Shown here: one piece after another, positions 35,060 to 54,089 of the stretch
How positions within the stretch are numbered: the stretch's first letter is position 1
How the letters are laid out: every line of letters starts with the position of its first letter
DNA from: Ecdyonurus torrentis
Lineage: Eukaryota; Arthropoda; Insecta; Ephemeroptera; Heptageniidae
Assembly: GCA_949318235.1 (NCBI GenBank)
Contig: OX439128.1
Span: forward strand, 44,472,262 to 44,536,261
Direction: 5' to 3'
DNA: 64,000 bases
Notes under the pieces: model-generated
Databases searched by the model: none
What the model was told of the DNA's origin: nothing
Seen by the model: the letters and a program-made list of their open reading frames with translations, nothing else
Position numbers and translations under genes: made by a program

Positions 35060-37630
35060 AATACATAGGCAGTACTCAAACGGCAAAAAAACTCTGAGAC
35101 AACAATACAAGCTCATAGTCCGCTAAATTTGTTGACCCCATAAAAAATACATTGGAAATTAAAGTTTTGTCATAGTCTACTTTAGGATGCCATGCTTAAT
35201 CCAAACATATATTCGATGTAATTAGTTTTTATACAATAAAGACATTTTTGAATTTAATTGAACTGTAAGATCTATTCAAACTAAAGTAAATTAAATTATT
35301 AAGGTTAAATTAAAAATATTTAAAAAATATATATTGTCAAAATATCCAAATTCCTCAAATTTTTCATTGTTTACTACTTTTGATTTTTTATATAATTACC
35401 TTTATACACGAATGCAATAAATTAAATCAAGTTTTTTTAATAAAACTTAAAAAGTATGATAATTTTTTTGCCTAAATCATTATCTTGAACATAAAATTTT
35501 AATATCTAGGGTGATTAGTTAAAGTGGAATGCTTGCTGACGTAAATTGGTAAAAAAAAAAGTGCTTATCAGGAAAAAAAACTTTCTTGTATTTGCATTTC
35601 CTTTCGTGATAGCCCCAAATAAATTCGCGTGTTTTTCCAATAGTTCTTACATATTTGCTGTGACACTTTATATAACAATATATTGTATTTGTAAATTTCT
35701 GATAGATGGAAATTTTATTTATGTGGAAATAAAAGAAAAGTTTTAGACAGTTCTTGTTGCTGATAGCAAGTAACTTTTTTTATAATTAATTTCCAAAATT
35801 TCCCCCATATTAAATCAATACAAATTAATGTTAAAATTTGGTATTTTAAGATAACATTCACATTGTATTTTATTTTTATATATTATATATAATTTGCATT
35901 TTGTTTTTCTTTTGACCCAAAATTCATTTCTTTAAAGTCATTACTCATTAGTCATCATGCATACCACAGATTTTCTTTTTAATTTAAAAATAAAACTATA
36001 CAATATAAATACTTGGATAATTAATCTAATAAAAATAAGAAATAAAAATGATTAAAAATAGTAATTTTCTAATTTAGCAATAAAAAGTTCAGTTTTAAAA
36101 CAATAATTTCGTACATGCGGACATAAAAAAAAGTGTTTACATTACTTAGTTGATAATGAGTTGCGAGCTTTTGAATGCTTTAATCCTTTCCAAGAGAGAT
36201 GGATAATAGAGAGAGAGAGAGAGAGAGACAGAGAGACTCCCCATGTTTTAAAACATTATCATCAAAAGGAATAAACATGAAAATATAATCTCTCAGAGAG
36301 CTGAATCAACAGCTTCACAAATATTTTTAGTTTATTTTTATTTCATATTATTATATAATATGTGAATGTATAAAAGAGATACTAGCCATGTTTAGATAGT
36401 TGTCTTTGCATTATTTCAATTATTTGTAAATAAAAAGACACTTAACACACATTAAATTATATGTTTTGCTAAGTAAAATAAAATTTGGTATCATTGTTTT
36501 TGAAAGGGTAGTGTAAGAAAACTAGAAAACTCTATTAAAATTTTCTGACAAATATATTTTTTTAATATAGAAATACGACTGGTTCAAAAATGTCTATAAC
36601 AGTATTAAATTACTTACGTTTATCAGTTAGCCTTTTTTTTTTTTTTTTTTTTAAATTCATATGATTTTTTTGAAATAATCAATTTTCTCTTATATTCTGT
36701 GACTTTGTGTAGGGGAATTCTATACTTTCATTAAAAGTTATTGTAACGCATAAAAAGAGGTTTAAAAAAACACAGCAATAAATAGTAAAATACTATATAT
36801 AGTTTTAATTTCAAATTTTGCTGTCACTTTTGAAATAACCTGTAAAATGAAGATAAAATACATTAATTTTAAATTATTCAGATCTGTTTATAAAAAGGGG
36901 TATTTACTATATATAGATGTGATTAAAATATATAAAATAATATAATAAAAAAATTCTATAGATATTTTAAATGTTTTGGGAATAAGGGCAGGTTCTGAAT
37001 GAAGTAGTAAAACAAGCACCAGGTTATAAATAAGGAGTAATTGCGAGGGCACAACTTTGTGCCTCAATCTTACGAAGGATTGAATTTGAATGTATTCATC
37101 TTTCATATTATATGATAATTATATCAAATTAAATCAGTACACTTTATAAAAACCCATTTCCCGGGTATATCATAATTATAAAAACAGAAAAGCAATAAAA
37201 TTGAAGGTTTGCAATAAAATAAAAATCTAAATAAAATTGAGCAGGGACAAAATAAACAAACAACACATAATCTGAAAAAAGCAGAGAGAGAGAGAGAGAG
37301 AGAGGATTAAATTGATGACTCTACTGTACATATCATATATACAGTAGAATAAACTCAAAAAAGATTTAAATTTATATCTTATTACACAATTTTTATTAAT
37401 ATAATATTATATGTTTATATATAAAAAAAAACATATACAATTTCTTTTTAATTCACAGTATTTAAATATATTTGAAATATATTTTTATCAAAGAATATTA
37501 ATACGCTTTTCATATATATACGTTGATGATGATGGTATATATATTCACTCTCTATATATAACACAAGTAACATAAAACAGTGTATTATAAATTATTATTG
37601 TATATTATGAGTGTGAGTCTTCAATTTCAG
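35060..37630. other. AT-rich stretch, microsatellites only
   Basis: (GA)n at about 36208-36228 and 37282-37304, and poly(T) at 36632-36651. No convincing exon on either strand. Confidence 0.45.
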
Positions 37631-37631
37631 A

Positions 37632-37704
37632 GGCAGCAGCTTTTGATCAAAGGACAAGATTAAAATAAGCCTTTAAAACGGACCGCGGCAGTCACAACTT
37701 AAAA

Positions 37705-37772
<68 letters not shown>
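37632..37772. other. Possible acceptor, GC-richer segment, then (CT)n
   Basis: TCTTCAATTTCAG at 37618-37630 is a strong-looking acceptor on the plus strand, followed by AGGCAGCAGC and a short frame ending in a stop near 37666. (CT)n runs 37709-37771. Too short to assign. Confidence 0.2.
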
Positions 37773-37774
<2 letters not shown>

Positions 37775-38456
37775 TCTCTCTTTCATTCTATATATAGGGT
37801 TGAAAACTCCCTTAAAGCTTATATAGTTGTGTATATATATAATATTTTAGAGACGAAAGACTATATTATAATATATTATATTCTGTCAATCCTCTAATTC
37901 TCAGTATATCAGAACTGACGTCTTTTGTTTTATAATGAATGAGCCACTAATGCATATTATCAAAGTCTCTTAAGCTACAACTTTTGAAAGAATAACTTTA
38001 AAAAATTTATGTTTTACTATATATATAAATTTTTTTTATATTATCTCAACTACTATACTTATTATTATTATTTATTATACAGAAATATTTATTTGTGGTA
38101 TCTCTCTCTCTCTCTCTCTACCTCTTGTTGTTGTTTTTTTGTTTTGTTTTTTTGTGAATAACAATATATTGTTGTTTTGGTTTGTAATACAATATTGTCA
38201 CGCAATGAGTTTTTTTTTATTCCCTGTATACCTCACACCCAAATAACAAAAATAAATATAATGTTAACTGTGTTATTTGTAATTTTCGTGCATGTTAAAA
38301 ATTTGTAATTATTTGTTACAAAAAAGAAGTAATTATATGATTTTTATTTTTAATTAAATTAAAGTAATTTAAATGAAACAACTTTGATGACAGTAAAACT
38401 TTTTATGTTATGTTATTGATAATGATAAGAAATAAACATTAACGATTTTACATCCC

Positions 38457-38777
38457 TTAAAGGCGTAGAACACCTTGAACAAAAAAGTTGCGTAATATCC
38501 TAACATACCTGAAAATCGACGTTTATTTGGCCGGAGTCATTGATTTCTAATTTATTTTCCATTCACAAAATGCTGCTGCCGGTCACTGACGTCACAGCTC
38601 GCCCGGTTTACTTGCGCGTGGACCAGGCGAGCTGTGACGTCGACGTCAGTGACCGGCAGTGGCATTTTGTGAATGGAAAATAAATTAGAAATCAATGACT
38701 CCGGCCAAATCAACGTTGATTTTCAGGTTTGTTAGGATATTACGCAACTTTTTGTTCAAGGTGTTCTACGCCTTTAA
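38457..38777. mobile_element. Foldback element family B, intact copy
   Basis: Near-perfect palindrome of about 320 bp: TTAAAGGCGTAGAACACCTT at the left and the complement at the right. The arms pair for about 145 bp through GGCCGGAGTCATTGATTTC and TGACGTCA (38587-38594; CGACGTCA in the other arm), with a GC-rich loop near 38605. TTAA at both ends could be a target duplication, but the 10647 copy suggests part of it belongs to the terminus. Confidence 0.9.
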
Positions 38778-38852
38778 GATAACTTAATGCAAAATATTAT
38801 GAAAATAAACTTTTTTTTGCAATTTATTTATGGTATTTATTTGTGTTTATGC

Positions 38853-39150
38853 ATACATGTTAAAGGCTACGCCATGTTGGATCACTCAATAACATGAGCG
38901 ACATAGGAAAATATATAATTTTGCCAGTTTAAAAACACCATAAAATATTTTTGAGAGCATTGTTGCTGCGTAAAGTTGTTGCATTAGTATCTCAAAGTAT
39001 GTGAGACAAATAAGAATAACAAAAAATTAACAGATTTCCCAAAGAAATTTGTCCTAAACGAAGTTTGTCCTATGCTTAGCAATTTTATTCACTACTCCAG
39101 TATGGCCTCCAAGCGCATTAAATATGATGTCATGTGGATACACCCTATAG
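38853..39150. mobile_element. MITE family D, copy 2
   Basis: The complement of 8489-8804, sharing CATGTTAAAG, TTTTGCCAGTTTAAAAA and GAGAGCATTGTTG, and ending ACACCCTATAG. The central region has diverged. Confidence 0.65.
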
Positions 39151-40017
39151 CTATCATCTTGTTGTTATTTGAGAAATTTTTCACTCTTATACTTAATCTA
39201 AAAATAATTAATACACAATGCATTTAAAATAGTAATAGCAATTTTAAATTGAGATTTAATTTAATTTAATTAAAATACTTGGATAATTAAAGAATTAACA
39301 AAGAATGTGTGTTTATTATCACTGCTGTGGTTTAATAAATACAAATTTAAATGATATTTATAACACAACTAAAAAAAATCTCGAGGTAATACTAAAAACT
39401 GAGTTTAAATTAAGTACTAATTAATTAATTTATTAATTTTATTAACTAATTACCTTATTTTTCCATTCAAGCATTTTGAGTATTTAATAAAGATTGAATA
39501 TCATTTAATTAAACATTTATTATGCAAAGAAAAAAAATTAAAGACTGCATTTAAAAAAATATATATGTATAAAAAAAAAAAGGTAAAAAAATGTAACTTT
39601 TTGTTAGACATAAAAAAATAGTATAACATACTATACAGTATTAAATTTGTATATAGGAGATATTTATTTAATATTGAAACAAGTTCATCTATATTTTGAA
39701 TACAAAATTGTATTACATATAATATAATTTTTTTTCTATATAAAGTAAGCAATAAAAGTGCCGAGTAAAAATTGCTTATTGAAAATTCTGCACATGGGTG
39801 TCCAATAAGTTATCTTTTGTTCTTATGTATGTATAGAGAGATATGGTTCACAAAGTGTTCATTATTTTATTCTTTTATACAAACCAATTTAGTTTTATAC
39901 GACATTCAAAATCCCTCTCATTCTCACAACTTATATATTTTTTAAAACCATTATATTATAGAGAAAAATTGTCAAATCGGAAGAATACGAAAAATACGAA
40001 AGTAAATATTATAAGAA

Positions 40018-40023
<6 letters not shown>

Positions 40024-40096
<73 letters not shown>
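40024..40096. repeat. (TA)n microsatellite with one interruption
   Basis: TA units broken by a CG at 40066-40067. Confidence 0.95.
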
Positions 40097-40099
<3 letters not shown>

Positions 40100-40497
40100 T
40101 TCAATTTACTTGTTTGTTCCAGATACCCACAAAACGGTAAAAACACAAATTATAAGATAATACACTTCTAAACACCATTACATCATACTAAAAGAAAGTA
40201 ATTATAAAGATAAGTGACTAAATTTGCATTTTCATTTGTTGCTTTTTAAAGGTTGAGTATACAAATTAAAAATTAGTATATTAATTCTGTAAACTGGCAT
40301 ATTTGGGCAAAAATCCTGTATGACTTGTTTTTTACGTCTATATTATGTCATTTTATTAATTTAAGAACTATAAGAACTGTAAAAATTTAATAATTATTGA
40401 TTACAAGATGTATACAGTAATTTGCAACTTTTTTTTTTTTTTAATTTTTCCAAAATATTACTTGCCAAGCACCTAATAATAATGGTTATATTTAAAT

Positions 40498-40500
<3 letters not shown>

Positions 40501-40529
<29 letters not shown>
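40501..40529. repeat. Poly(A) run
   Basis: About 29 A in a row. No SINE or LINE body can be recognised in front of it. Confidence 0.9.
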
Positions 40530-40732
40530 CGCATTTTTTTTTCTCTTTGGCCCCTGGAAATTGAATGTGTATGCAACTTGCGCTGCATAATGGACACACT
40601 ATTTGCCTAACCTTCAGGATACAAAATAAAATTACATCAAAAACAAAAACAGCATACCATTAAATTTTATACAAACCAAGCAACTAAGCTTTATTAATTA
40701 TTTAATAATTAAGCATTTAATTAAAAAACTTC

Positions 40733-40735
<3 letters not shown>

Positions 40736-40801
<66 letters not shown>

Positions 40802-40805
40802 ATAT
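40736..40805. repeat. (TA)n microsatellite
   Basis: TA run ending about 60 bp upstream of the exon at 40863. Confidence 0.95.
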
Positions 40806-40862
40806 TTGCAACAAAATTATTCTCGACCTACAAAGTGAAGTTTATCGAATGTTTTGTTTTAG

Positions 40863-41014
40863 TTATAGAAGAAGGTGGTGTTGTGGGCTGCCTAAATGAC
40901 ATCGAGGAAGAGAAAGAGAGAGAAAATAAGAAGTTCTCCAGGGAGTACTTGAAGTCCCGGGCCCAGCTGAGTTCTTCTCGTAAACCTCACGCCAAAGTGA
41001 TCGTATCGGAATAA
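40863..41014 (+). CDS. Last coding exon of an unrecognised gene
   Basis: After TTTTGTTTTAG (acceptor AG at 40861-40862) a frame stays open from the first base to TAA at 41012-41014, giving 49 residues. It starts IEEGGVVGCLNDIEEEKERE and ends HAKVIVSE. Codon use and base composition (near half G+C) differ sharply from the surroundings, and the first two bases complete a split codon. The middle is strongly charged (EEEKERENKK), followed by a Ser/Arg/Lys-rich tail; there is no membrane segment. AATAAA lies about five bases after the stop and could be a polyadenylation signal. The preceding exon must be upstream on the plus strand and was not found. The gene family is unknown to me. Confidence 0.7.
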
Positions 41015-41406
41015 CTGAAATAAAGAAATCTACACACATACATACAAAAGAACTTATATATAAATGAGCCTAATAAATTCTTTATACAATCTCTTTTCTA
41101 CATGTAATATTTATATTTCTATTCCGCACGAAGAAAGAACATACATGACTATAAAAATATACATGCGGAATTTTATACTTAAATGTTTTTTCTAGAATAA
41201 AATATAATAGTATTATGTTTTTTATATAAAATATATAATATAAAAAAAAACATGAATAAAATTTTATGAAAATGTCCTCTTTCTCTCATTTTTTTTAGAT
41301 AGAGAAAAAATTTGTATTTTGATTAAATTTTTAAATATACTTATTTCAATAACATATTATATTTAAAATATAAATTGATGAAAATATTTTTATTATTATC
41401 ATTCAT

Positions 41407-41439
<33 letters not shown>

Positions 41440-41539
41440 GCTATAATTAAGTGATAATTTCTAAATTCTAATTTAACTATTTATCAAATTTACACTGAAA
41501 AGTATTTGATTTTAACAAAAAAGTTAAGTTTGACAAGAC

Positions 41540-41612
41540 CAATGCTTGTTGTAATACCATAATATGTTACTATGAACTGCCTGGGTTAATAAAGAAATCT
41601 TATTCTAAGAGC
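41540..41612 (+). mobile_element. Possible LINE 3' tail
   Basis: CTGCCTGGGTTAATAAAGAA resembles CTGGGTCAATAAAACTTTT at about 25397-25420. Both may be 3' ends of one retrotransposon family, but the match is short. Confidence 0.25.
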
Positions 41613-41716
41613 AAAGTGATCGAAACCGATTTTCCAATTTCAGAGTTAATTTCTACGGATGTGATTAAAAAATTATACAAATTTATTCTTTGTTAACGAA
41701 ACAATTAATTCACAAA

Positions 41717-45430
<3,714 letters not shown>

Positions 45431-45504
45431 CGTTTTCTTGCAAATCAAGTCTCGCGAGTCAGATTAAAAAGAGAATCTCCCCCCTTTCTTCTCCCTTTTG
45501 TATA

Positions 45505-45679
45505 TTATAGTCTCCCACGGGGCTTGTTGCGCTCAAGCGGTTGGATCATCGCGCGAGTTAGTTGCAGGGCCTTGAGAATTATATTAAACCGAAATCCCTC
45601 CGCGTTTGTTGGCTGCTTTGCCTCGCTGATCTTCATCTCATGTGTGTGAGTGAGTGAGTGACTCACTTTTATCGACTTG

Positions 45680-45682
<3 letters not shown>
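45505..45682 (-). CDS. Candidate last exon or small ORF in a GC-rich island
   Basis: Reading the minus strand, a long (CT)n tract ends in CCTACAAG, which looks like a polypyrimidine acceptor at about 45683. The frame after it stays open to TAA at 45505-45507. From the internal ATG at 45636 it encodes 43 residues, MKISEAKQPTNAEGFRFNII onward, ending NKPRGRL. The 45440-45660 island is much richer in G+C (GCGCGAG, CCGAAATCCCTCCGCG) than its surroundings. No domain is recognised and no AATAAA follows closely. It could equally be promoter or 5' UTR DNA with a GAGA-type tract. Confidence 0.25.

Positions 45683-45764
<82 letters not shown>
45683..45764. repeat. (GA)n microsatellite
   Basis: About 41 pure GA units. 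Confidence 0.95.
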
Positions 45765-45766
<2 letters not shown>

Positions 45767-46148
45767 AAGTTAGTTATATGTCATGATAAATGATTTTATA
45801 ATGAGTTACAATTTGAGATCGTTTGATATAATAAATTGATTAATGTCCATCATCAAGTCTTATTTTATATTTTGATATTGAAGAACTTTATTTTTTATTT
45901 TTATTATCTCTCTCTCTCTCTTTATCTTTGTACACATGAGATTCAAGCTATATAAGGTGTTCCAATTCGCCCACTTACTTTTTTATTCACTAAAGCAAAA
46001 AAAACAAAAAAAAAAAAAGAAAAAAAAAAGATCGCATGCCTTAAAATATGTTTTTGATTGTCCTTTTTTGTAAGCTTGATTTTTAAGACGGAGTAATCGG
46101 GAAAAACGATAATCAAAATTATTTTATTGAAATGTATAGAAGCCGAGT

Positions 46149-46174
46149 ACGTTTACTGCTGCAGCAGTAAACGT
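46149..46174. repeat. Perfect 26-bp palindrome
   Basis: ACGTTTACTGCTG followed immediately by its exact reverse complement, no loop. Confidence 0.9.
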
Positions 46175-46586
46175 TTTATGTATTACAGAATTCGTAACCC
46201 AATTAAAAGTTTTATGTTAATTTTTATTTGGCTCAAAACATAATTTTTCATAAATATTTTTTTTTCTGAAATTTTGGTAAAGATGATGGAATAAAAATGC
46301 ATCTCCGCTTCTGTATAGATCGGTGATCTCTATCTCTCAATCCTCGAATTTATCCTATATATTATAATACTTTAATTGTGATGTCCATTGATTTTTTTTC
46401 AGATAATACCTGTTCTCCATCGTGCACCTCTGCAAAAAAATTCAACTTTTATAATCTCTTCATTGCTTTTTTTTTACCAAATTAATTTCTCAAGAAATCA
46501 TAGGTATATATAAATTTGGTATCATTCAATGTAAATAATGAAAAATATTAAATTGCTAATATCCTGTTCCTATTATCTTTTTCTAA

Positions 46587-46591
<5 letters not shown>

Positions 46592-46618
<27 letters not shown>

Positions 46619-47045
46619 GAGGAAGGTCGCGGTTAGTTTGTTGTGGTGAGTACTGGTACTGGCAAAGCAATAGTAACCCCTTTGGCGTAGACATTGGGGC
46701 ATGTGTTGTGATGTGAGAGAGATCAGACGAAGTAAAAGTAAAGTGTTTTTTTGGTTGACGGAATGCAGGCAGGCAAGGAAAAGAGTGAGGTAGCGAGCGC
46801 GAGAGCTTGGCGGCAGATAATCCCACCATTAGCCGTCAAGTTAGTCTGAGTGTGTGTGTGTGTGTGTGTGTGTGTATGTACCCCGAGGCAAATCATTGCC
46901 AACATTCCTCCCACTGTAATAATAGCCCAAGCAACAGCAAAGCAAGCCAAGCAGAGCATGCAGTAACCGCTTTAATCCACGCGATTAACACTGACGAGCA
47001 AGGACACAACCGTGAGCACCAATCTACTCACGGGATCAAATATTA
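46592..47045. promoter_or_regulatory. Poly(T), GC-rich island and (GT)n
   Basis: A poly(T) run of about 27 (46592-46618) is followed by a 420-bp block of balanced composition with (GT)n at 46850-46876. It holds overlapping open frames on both strands, neither with a recognisable domain nor clear splice limits. It may be a leader exon or regulatory island; the sequence does not decide. Confidence 0.25.
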
Positions 47046-48054
47046 TAAATCCATCCATAAAAACACATTTTTTTTTATTATTATTATTTTCTTTCTTTCT
47101 TAGAAATTCCTTTACGTTTTTAATCCTATATACCTTTTCTTTGTGTATAGTGTTATAAGAAAAGGTATTATCTATTTGGAATTTTCCTATTTTTATTGCT
47201 TTATATGTGATATTTCTGAAGAAAGTAGAATTAACTTCAATTTAACATTTTAAGTAAAAACTGGACAGAGTAATAAGGTAGAGACACTTAACATTTTTAT
47301 ACTGAAGTATAAAAAAGACCTTTGTAATTTAGAAGGTGCCTGCATGAGTATGAAAGATGGATATAAAAAAAATCATCTAATCACATAATGGAGCATCTAT
47401 ATAGTATGTTAAAGTCTCCATAAAATTTATGAAATTAGTGAAATTATAGGTTTATAGTTTTGTTACCTTTTTTTTTTTTTAAATTTAATTTTGTGTAAAT
47501 ATTATGTAATTTTAAAGAAGCATGTCTAAATATTTGTTTGAGCACCACAGTAGCAGTTACAGCTCATTCTATGTCGCGCTTACTTTAAAATTAATGTTAC
47601 GTTTAACTATCATTATTTAATTATTCCACTGCCTAAATTTGGAAACAAAATAAACATTATTAAATTTACTTTTTTCTAAAGGCATTATGGAAACATGAAT
47701 TTGAAAAGTATTACTTTAATCTTGAAACGCACTATTGATATTACGACGTATTGTTTTTATATATAGAATAACGCAATTTCGATCAAAGGATAAGAACTTT
47801 TATATACACAGATAATCAAACATAAATAGATTATATATTTTTATACATATATCAAAGAATGAAGATAAATAATATAAAAATTATAATTATACACTGATTT
47901 ATAGAAAAATAATTTTATATTTCATATATGGCAAAAAAATGTATAAAAATATTTAATATAATAAATTTATAACTGGCTCGTAATTAACTTTGTGTAGACG
48001 CCGGTGACATTAGGGAGATTTTTTTTTTTTTTTTTTTCAAACCTGTTGTTTCAG

Positions 48055-48482
48055 ATCAACGAGTGCGTCATTTTACATTTCACGTCACTTCTTTAGATGC
48101 TTGCCGCCGTCTCTCATTCGCGACTGGCCGAGGTTTAATCCTCGCGTACGTCGCGCTAGCTCAGCCTAAAGCAAGCTCTTTCAAAAGTCTTTTTGCTCTG
48201 AAACCGAGAGTGAAACCTAAGTTTAAAAAAACATCATCTAAACTTTATACTTACTTACTCAACCCCCGGCGTTGCCAAGCCTGTGTTGTTCATCGCCGTG
48301 CATGAGGATTACTGGACCGTGAAAATTTACGCGGGCGACTTTTGTGAAGTAAAATATACGCGATTAGCATGACCACTATAATATAGTAAGTCAGGTACAA
48401 TATATGTGAATGTCGTAAAACTTTTGTGTAGTCGCCATAGCTTTTGTTTCCTTTACGTAAAAGAATAAAATTTCAATAAATA

Positions 48483-48542
<60 letters not shown>
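48055..48542. other. GC-rich island ending in AATAAA and poly(A)57
   Basis: A GC-rich block (48055-48330) grades into AT-rich sequence that ends TTTCAATAAATATGT and then 57 A. A polyadenylation signal about nine bases before a long A-run is what a reverse-transcribed poly(A) RNA looks like, so this may be a retroposed transcript on the plus strand. The 80-codon plus-strand frame (48063-48305) has no known domain. No flanking duplication was found. Confidence 0.35.
48259..48293 (-). CDS. Candidate first coding exon, very short
   Basis: On the minus strand ATG 48293 opens MNNTGLATPGV and meets a strong donor (GTTGA, then GTAAGTAAG) at 48258. This competes with the plus-strand retroposed-RNA reading of the same block. 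Only 11 codons, so support is thin. Confidence 0.15.
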
Positions 48543-48546
<4 letters not shown>

Positions 48547-49145
48547 AATGATATTAATGATAGTAAAAATCTAATCATACAGATTTAACATATAATAAGT
48601 GAACTTTAAATTAATTATATGGTTGCTATATTATGAATCAAATTTGTTTTACAATCTTTGAGAAATTAATTAAAAAATAATTCAAATACATAAACTTAAA
48701 AATATTCAGCTTTTGAGAAACGTTTAAAACAAATAGTAATAATAATAAAAATTATTAATTCATTATGTAAGTATGAGCATATAATAAATGAGCTATTCAT
48801 TTTATGAAATATATATAATAACAGCTGGTTAAAAATTATTGTAATACTGTAATACTGCATAATGTAAACGTAAACTGCGATAACTGTTGCTGAAAGCAAT
48901 TAATCCAATGTTTTTTTTAACATTTTATAATGTCATGTCATTCATATATTATACTTTGGTCACAATGTTCATTAAAATCAATTTCGCACAGTAGCATAGT
49001 TTTATTTATATAGTAGTCAATAATTGAATCTTGAGTTTCAGACTTATTAATTATTACTAATTGTTATAATTTAGCCTTATTAAGTAATGTATTAAAAATA
49101 TATACACACATACTTTTTTTAACAAATGGCAGATACATGAATCCT
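48543..49145. other. AT-rich stretch, nothing seen
   Basis: No exon, element end or RNA-like structure recognised. Confidence 0.4.
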
Positions 49146-49363
49146 TGTACATCCATTACCAAAATAAGAACAGAGATTATTACAACCGGATGCACCCCCT
49201 TTTCTTGGATTCTAATCAAGTTATAGAAATAAAATTTAACACGTATTAACTTCAATACTACATTGATTTTCTGTCAATTTTTGGTGTACCCGTGGAAAAA
49301 TGTTTCAGAAAAAGGGGTGCATCCGGTTTTAAAAATCTATGTTCTTATTTTGGCCAGGGTGTA
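49146..49363. mobile_element. Foldback element J (related to C by its end)
   Basis: The arms pair through CCAAAATAAGAACA and ACCGGATGCACCCC. The right end, read inward, is TACACCCTGGCCAAAATAAG, close to the C terminus TACACTCTGGCCAAAACAAG. Confidence 0.8.
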
Positions 49364-49523
49364 AATTGCAATATTAACCTGGTCTAAGTCCTCACTGTCA
49401 CCTTATCTTGGTAAGTTAAAACTTTGTTGAAGTATGTTTTACCTACATTATAGGTATTATTGTTATTGTAGTATATTATTAACAACTGTTCCAGACTAAT
49501 GTATACCTATTGCAATAGGTTTT
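49363..49523. mobile_element. Foldback element family E, copy 2
   Basis: Starts ATTGCAATATTAACCTGG and ends ACCTATTGCAATAGG, with the internal TTGTAGTATATTA also found in the 22157 copy. It directly abuts element J. Confidence 0.6.

Positions 49524-51868
<2,345 letters not shown>

Positions 51869-51908
<40 letters not shown>
51869..51908. repeat. (TA)n microsatellite, right half
   Basis: Continuation of the TA tract after the hAT-like insertion. Confidence 0.95.
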
Positions 51909-51910
<2 letters not shown>

Positions 51911-54089
51911 CCAGTGGACAGAGTTATGATTGTTTGGGAGACCCATACATTAATTGCTATGTAAAACTTACATAATTTTTCTTCGAACTAAGTATGGCTT
52001 AAGAACTTTATCATTTTTAATTTCTGCATTTAGACCTTCTATAATTCCATTTAATCTACATTATTACTTAATTATGGTCAATTCAGTGATACTTATAAAT
52101 TTAAAACACATAAATTATAGTATAACCACATAATAATATGTTTACGTTCTCTTAAGTTTAATTACGTATACGCTTCTTTAAAGTTGTTGTCGTTGTGTTA
52201 GGGTCAAATTTGTTCATAGATAGAACATGTGTCCCTGATTGCACCTATTACCTATCTGTTTTGCAATAAAGATATATTATTTATTAACTTTTATCATTTC
52301 TCATTTGTTTATATTACTTCCTAAAATAACTTTTTGGTATCAATATTACTGCAATAATGAGAAAGTAAAATATATAAATTATAATATTTCCATTTAAAAT
52401 GTTATTTTTGTAACTTTTGATAACATAAACTTTGTATTTTTAGTTATAGAGAAGAACGTGCGAGTTTTATTATTATTATTATTATTTTTTTTTTTTTAAT
52501 ATATACTGAAATTTGTAAAGCGCAAACATTGTATGCCGAAAGGAAACACGCAAAGTGACATGGGAATTGAGCATTATACAGTACAGATAATTTAATATTT
52601 TGTAATATTTCATGAGGTCTTATAGATTAGATTATAACGACAAAAATTACATGACCGAAAAGAAATGAGGTAAAATATATATATTTAATCAAATATATAT
52701 GACCATCAACTACTTTGAAATATATACGGGTCGTTGATTATCGTAATAAAATATGAGTTACCGTTTGTCATTTTATTTTTGATAAAAAAAAAAAAAAAGA
52801 AAAGAAAAGAAAACAGGGATAAGAAAAACTGTGCGCGTCTATAAAAAGCTATTTTGTTACCTTTTTCTTCTCTAACACCGAGATATATACTTAATTGGCT
52901 CAATGTAGAACTCTATTATAAAAAAAAACTATTTTTATAATTTTATACTGTAATATAATATTAATTTATGCATATACTTATTACATGCACACGTCTTTAT
53001 GGCGTCATATTCTTTAGTATAATTACATTTCAAAATAATTTTTGCATACTATTATATGTATTTCAAAAGGTAAACAAAAGCAACAAAGTTTATTATTGTT
53101 ATATTTATTTTATAATAATAATAAGAAAATTAATTGCTCATGAATTTTAATTACTTTATATATAAAAAACAATTAACTTATTTTCATGTTATAACGTATA
53201 TCAGTTCAATATTGAAATATTTTGGATGTTATATAAAAGTGAGTATTATTAATTGACTTCCTTTCTAATGTGTTAGTGATAAATCTGATAATAAGAATCA
53301 TCCAAGCGTGTATGTGCGTCATATATGCGATATTAAAATAGAATTAAACTTTTTTTATTATTATTTATAAATATAAATGATAAAATGAGAGGAAACGATT
53401 GAATGTTGAAAATAATTCATATTAATTTTCAACGAATTAAATGAGGAAGTTTATCTTTTTGGTCCAAATAAATTATTAATATGAAAAATAATACACACGT
53501 GCAGATAATATCGTACACTGTCCTTGCGAAAAACCATCAGCAAAAGTCTTGTGCATTGATTGCATTGTTTTTATTTAACTACAAATCAAATCATTTCATT
53601 AAACTCTTAAAGAGGAGTAATTTTTATAATTCATTAAAAATAACCATCGTTGGTTTAATAAATATTAGTCATTGGTGCACTAATTTAAAAAAGTGATAGA
53701 AAACCTCCTATATACAAACTGGATGAACGATTTTCCAAAATTCTTTATAAATTTATTAGAAACAAGCCAATTTTTAATAATGCAAATTTTCTGTATTAAA
53801 ATTTCTTCAAATATATTATTATATATATTTTTGCAACCAATTAGAAATACAAATTTTTTTTATTCCTTTTTTTAACTTAACTTTTTTTCCCAAAAAAATT
53901 AAATAATTATAATTTAATAAATCAATCATTTTTTATATCATGAAGAATATTGGAATTTTACAATGTCAATTACCATTGAAAAATATCTGCGAAATACTAT
54001 AAAATCATATTATAAGTAAATTTTAGAAAATTTAATCGCATACAGTCCGCATTGCACTATATGTATTAATTTCTTTCAAGAAGAATTAT
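51909..54089. other. AT-rich stretch, no gene seen
   Basis: CTGTTTTGCAATAAAGATAT near 52255 may be another LINE tail. Poly(A) at about 52784-52798. Otherwise featureless. Confidence 0.4.

Noticed and set aside
48110..48180. tRNA-like boxes (GGTTTAATCC, TAGCTCAGCC)
   Set aside because: Order and spacing do not fit an A-box followed by a B-box.
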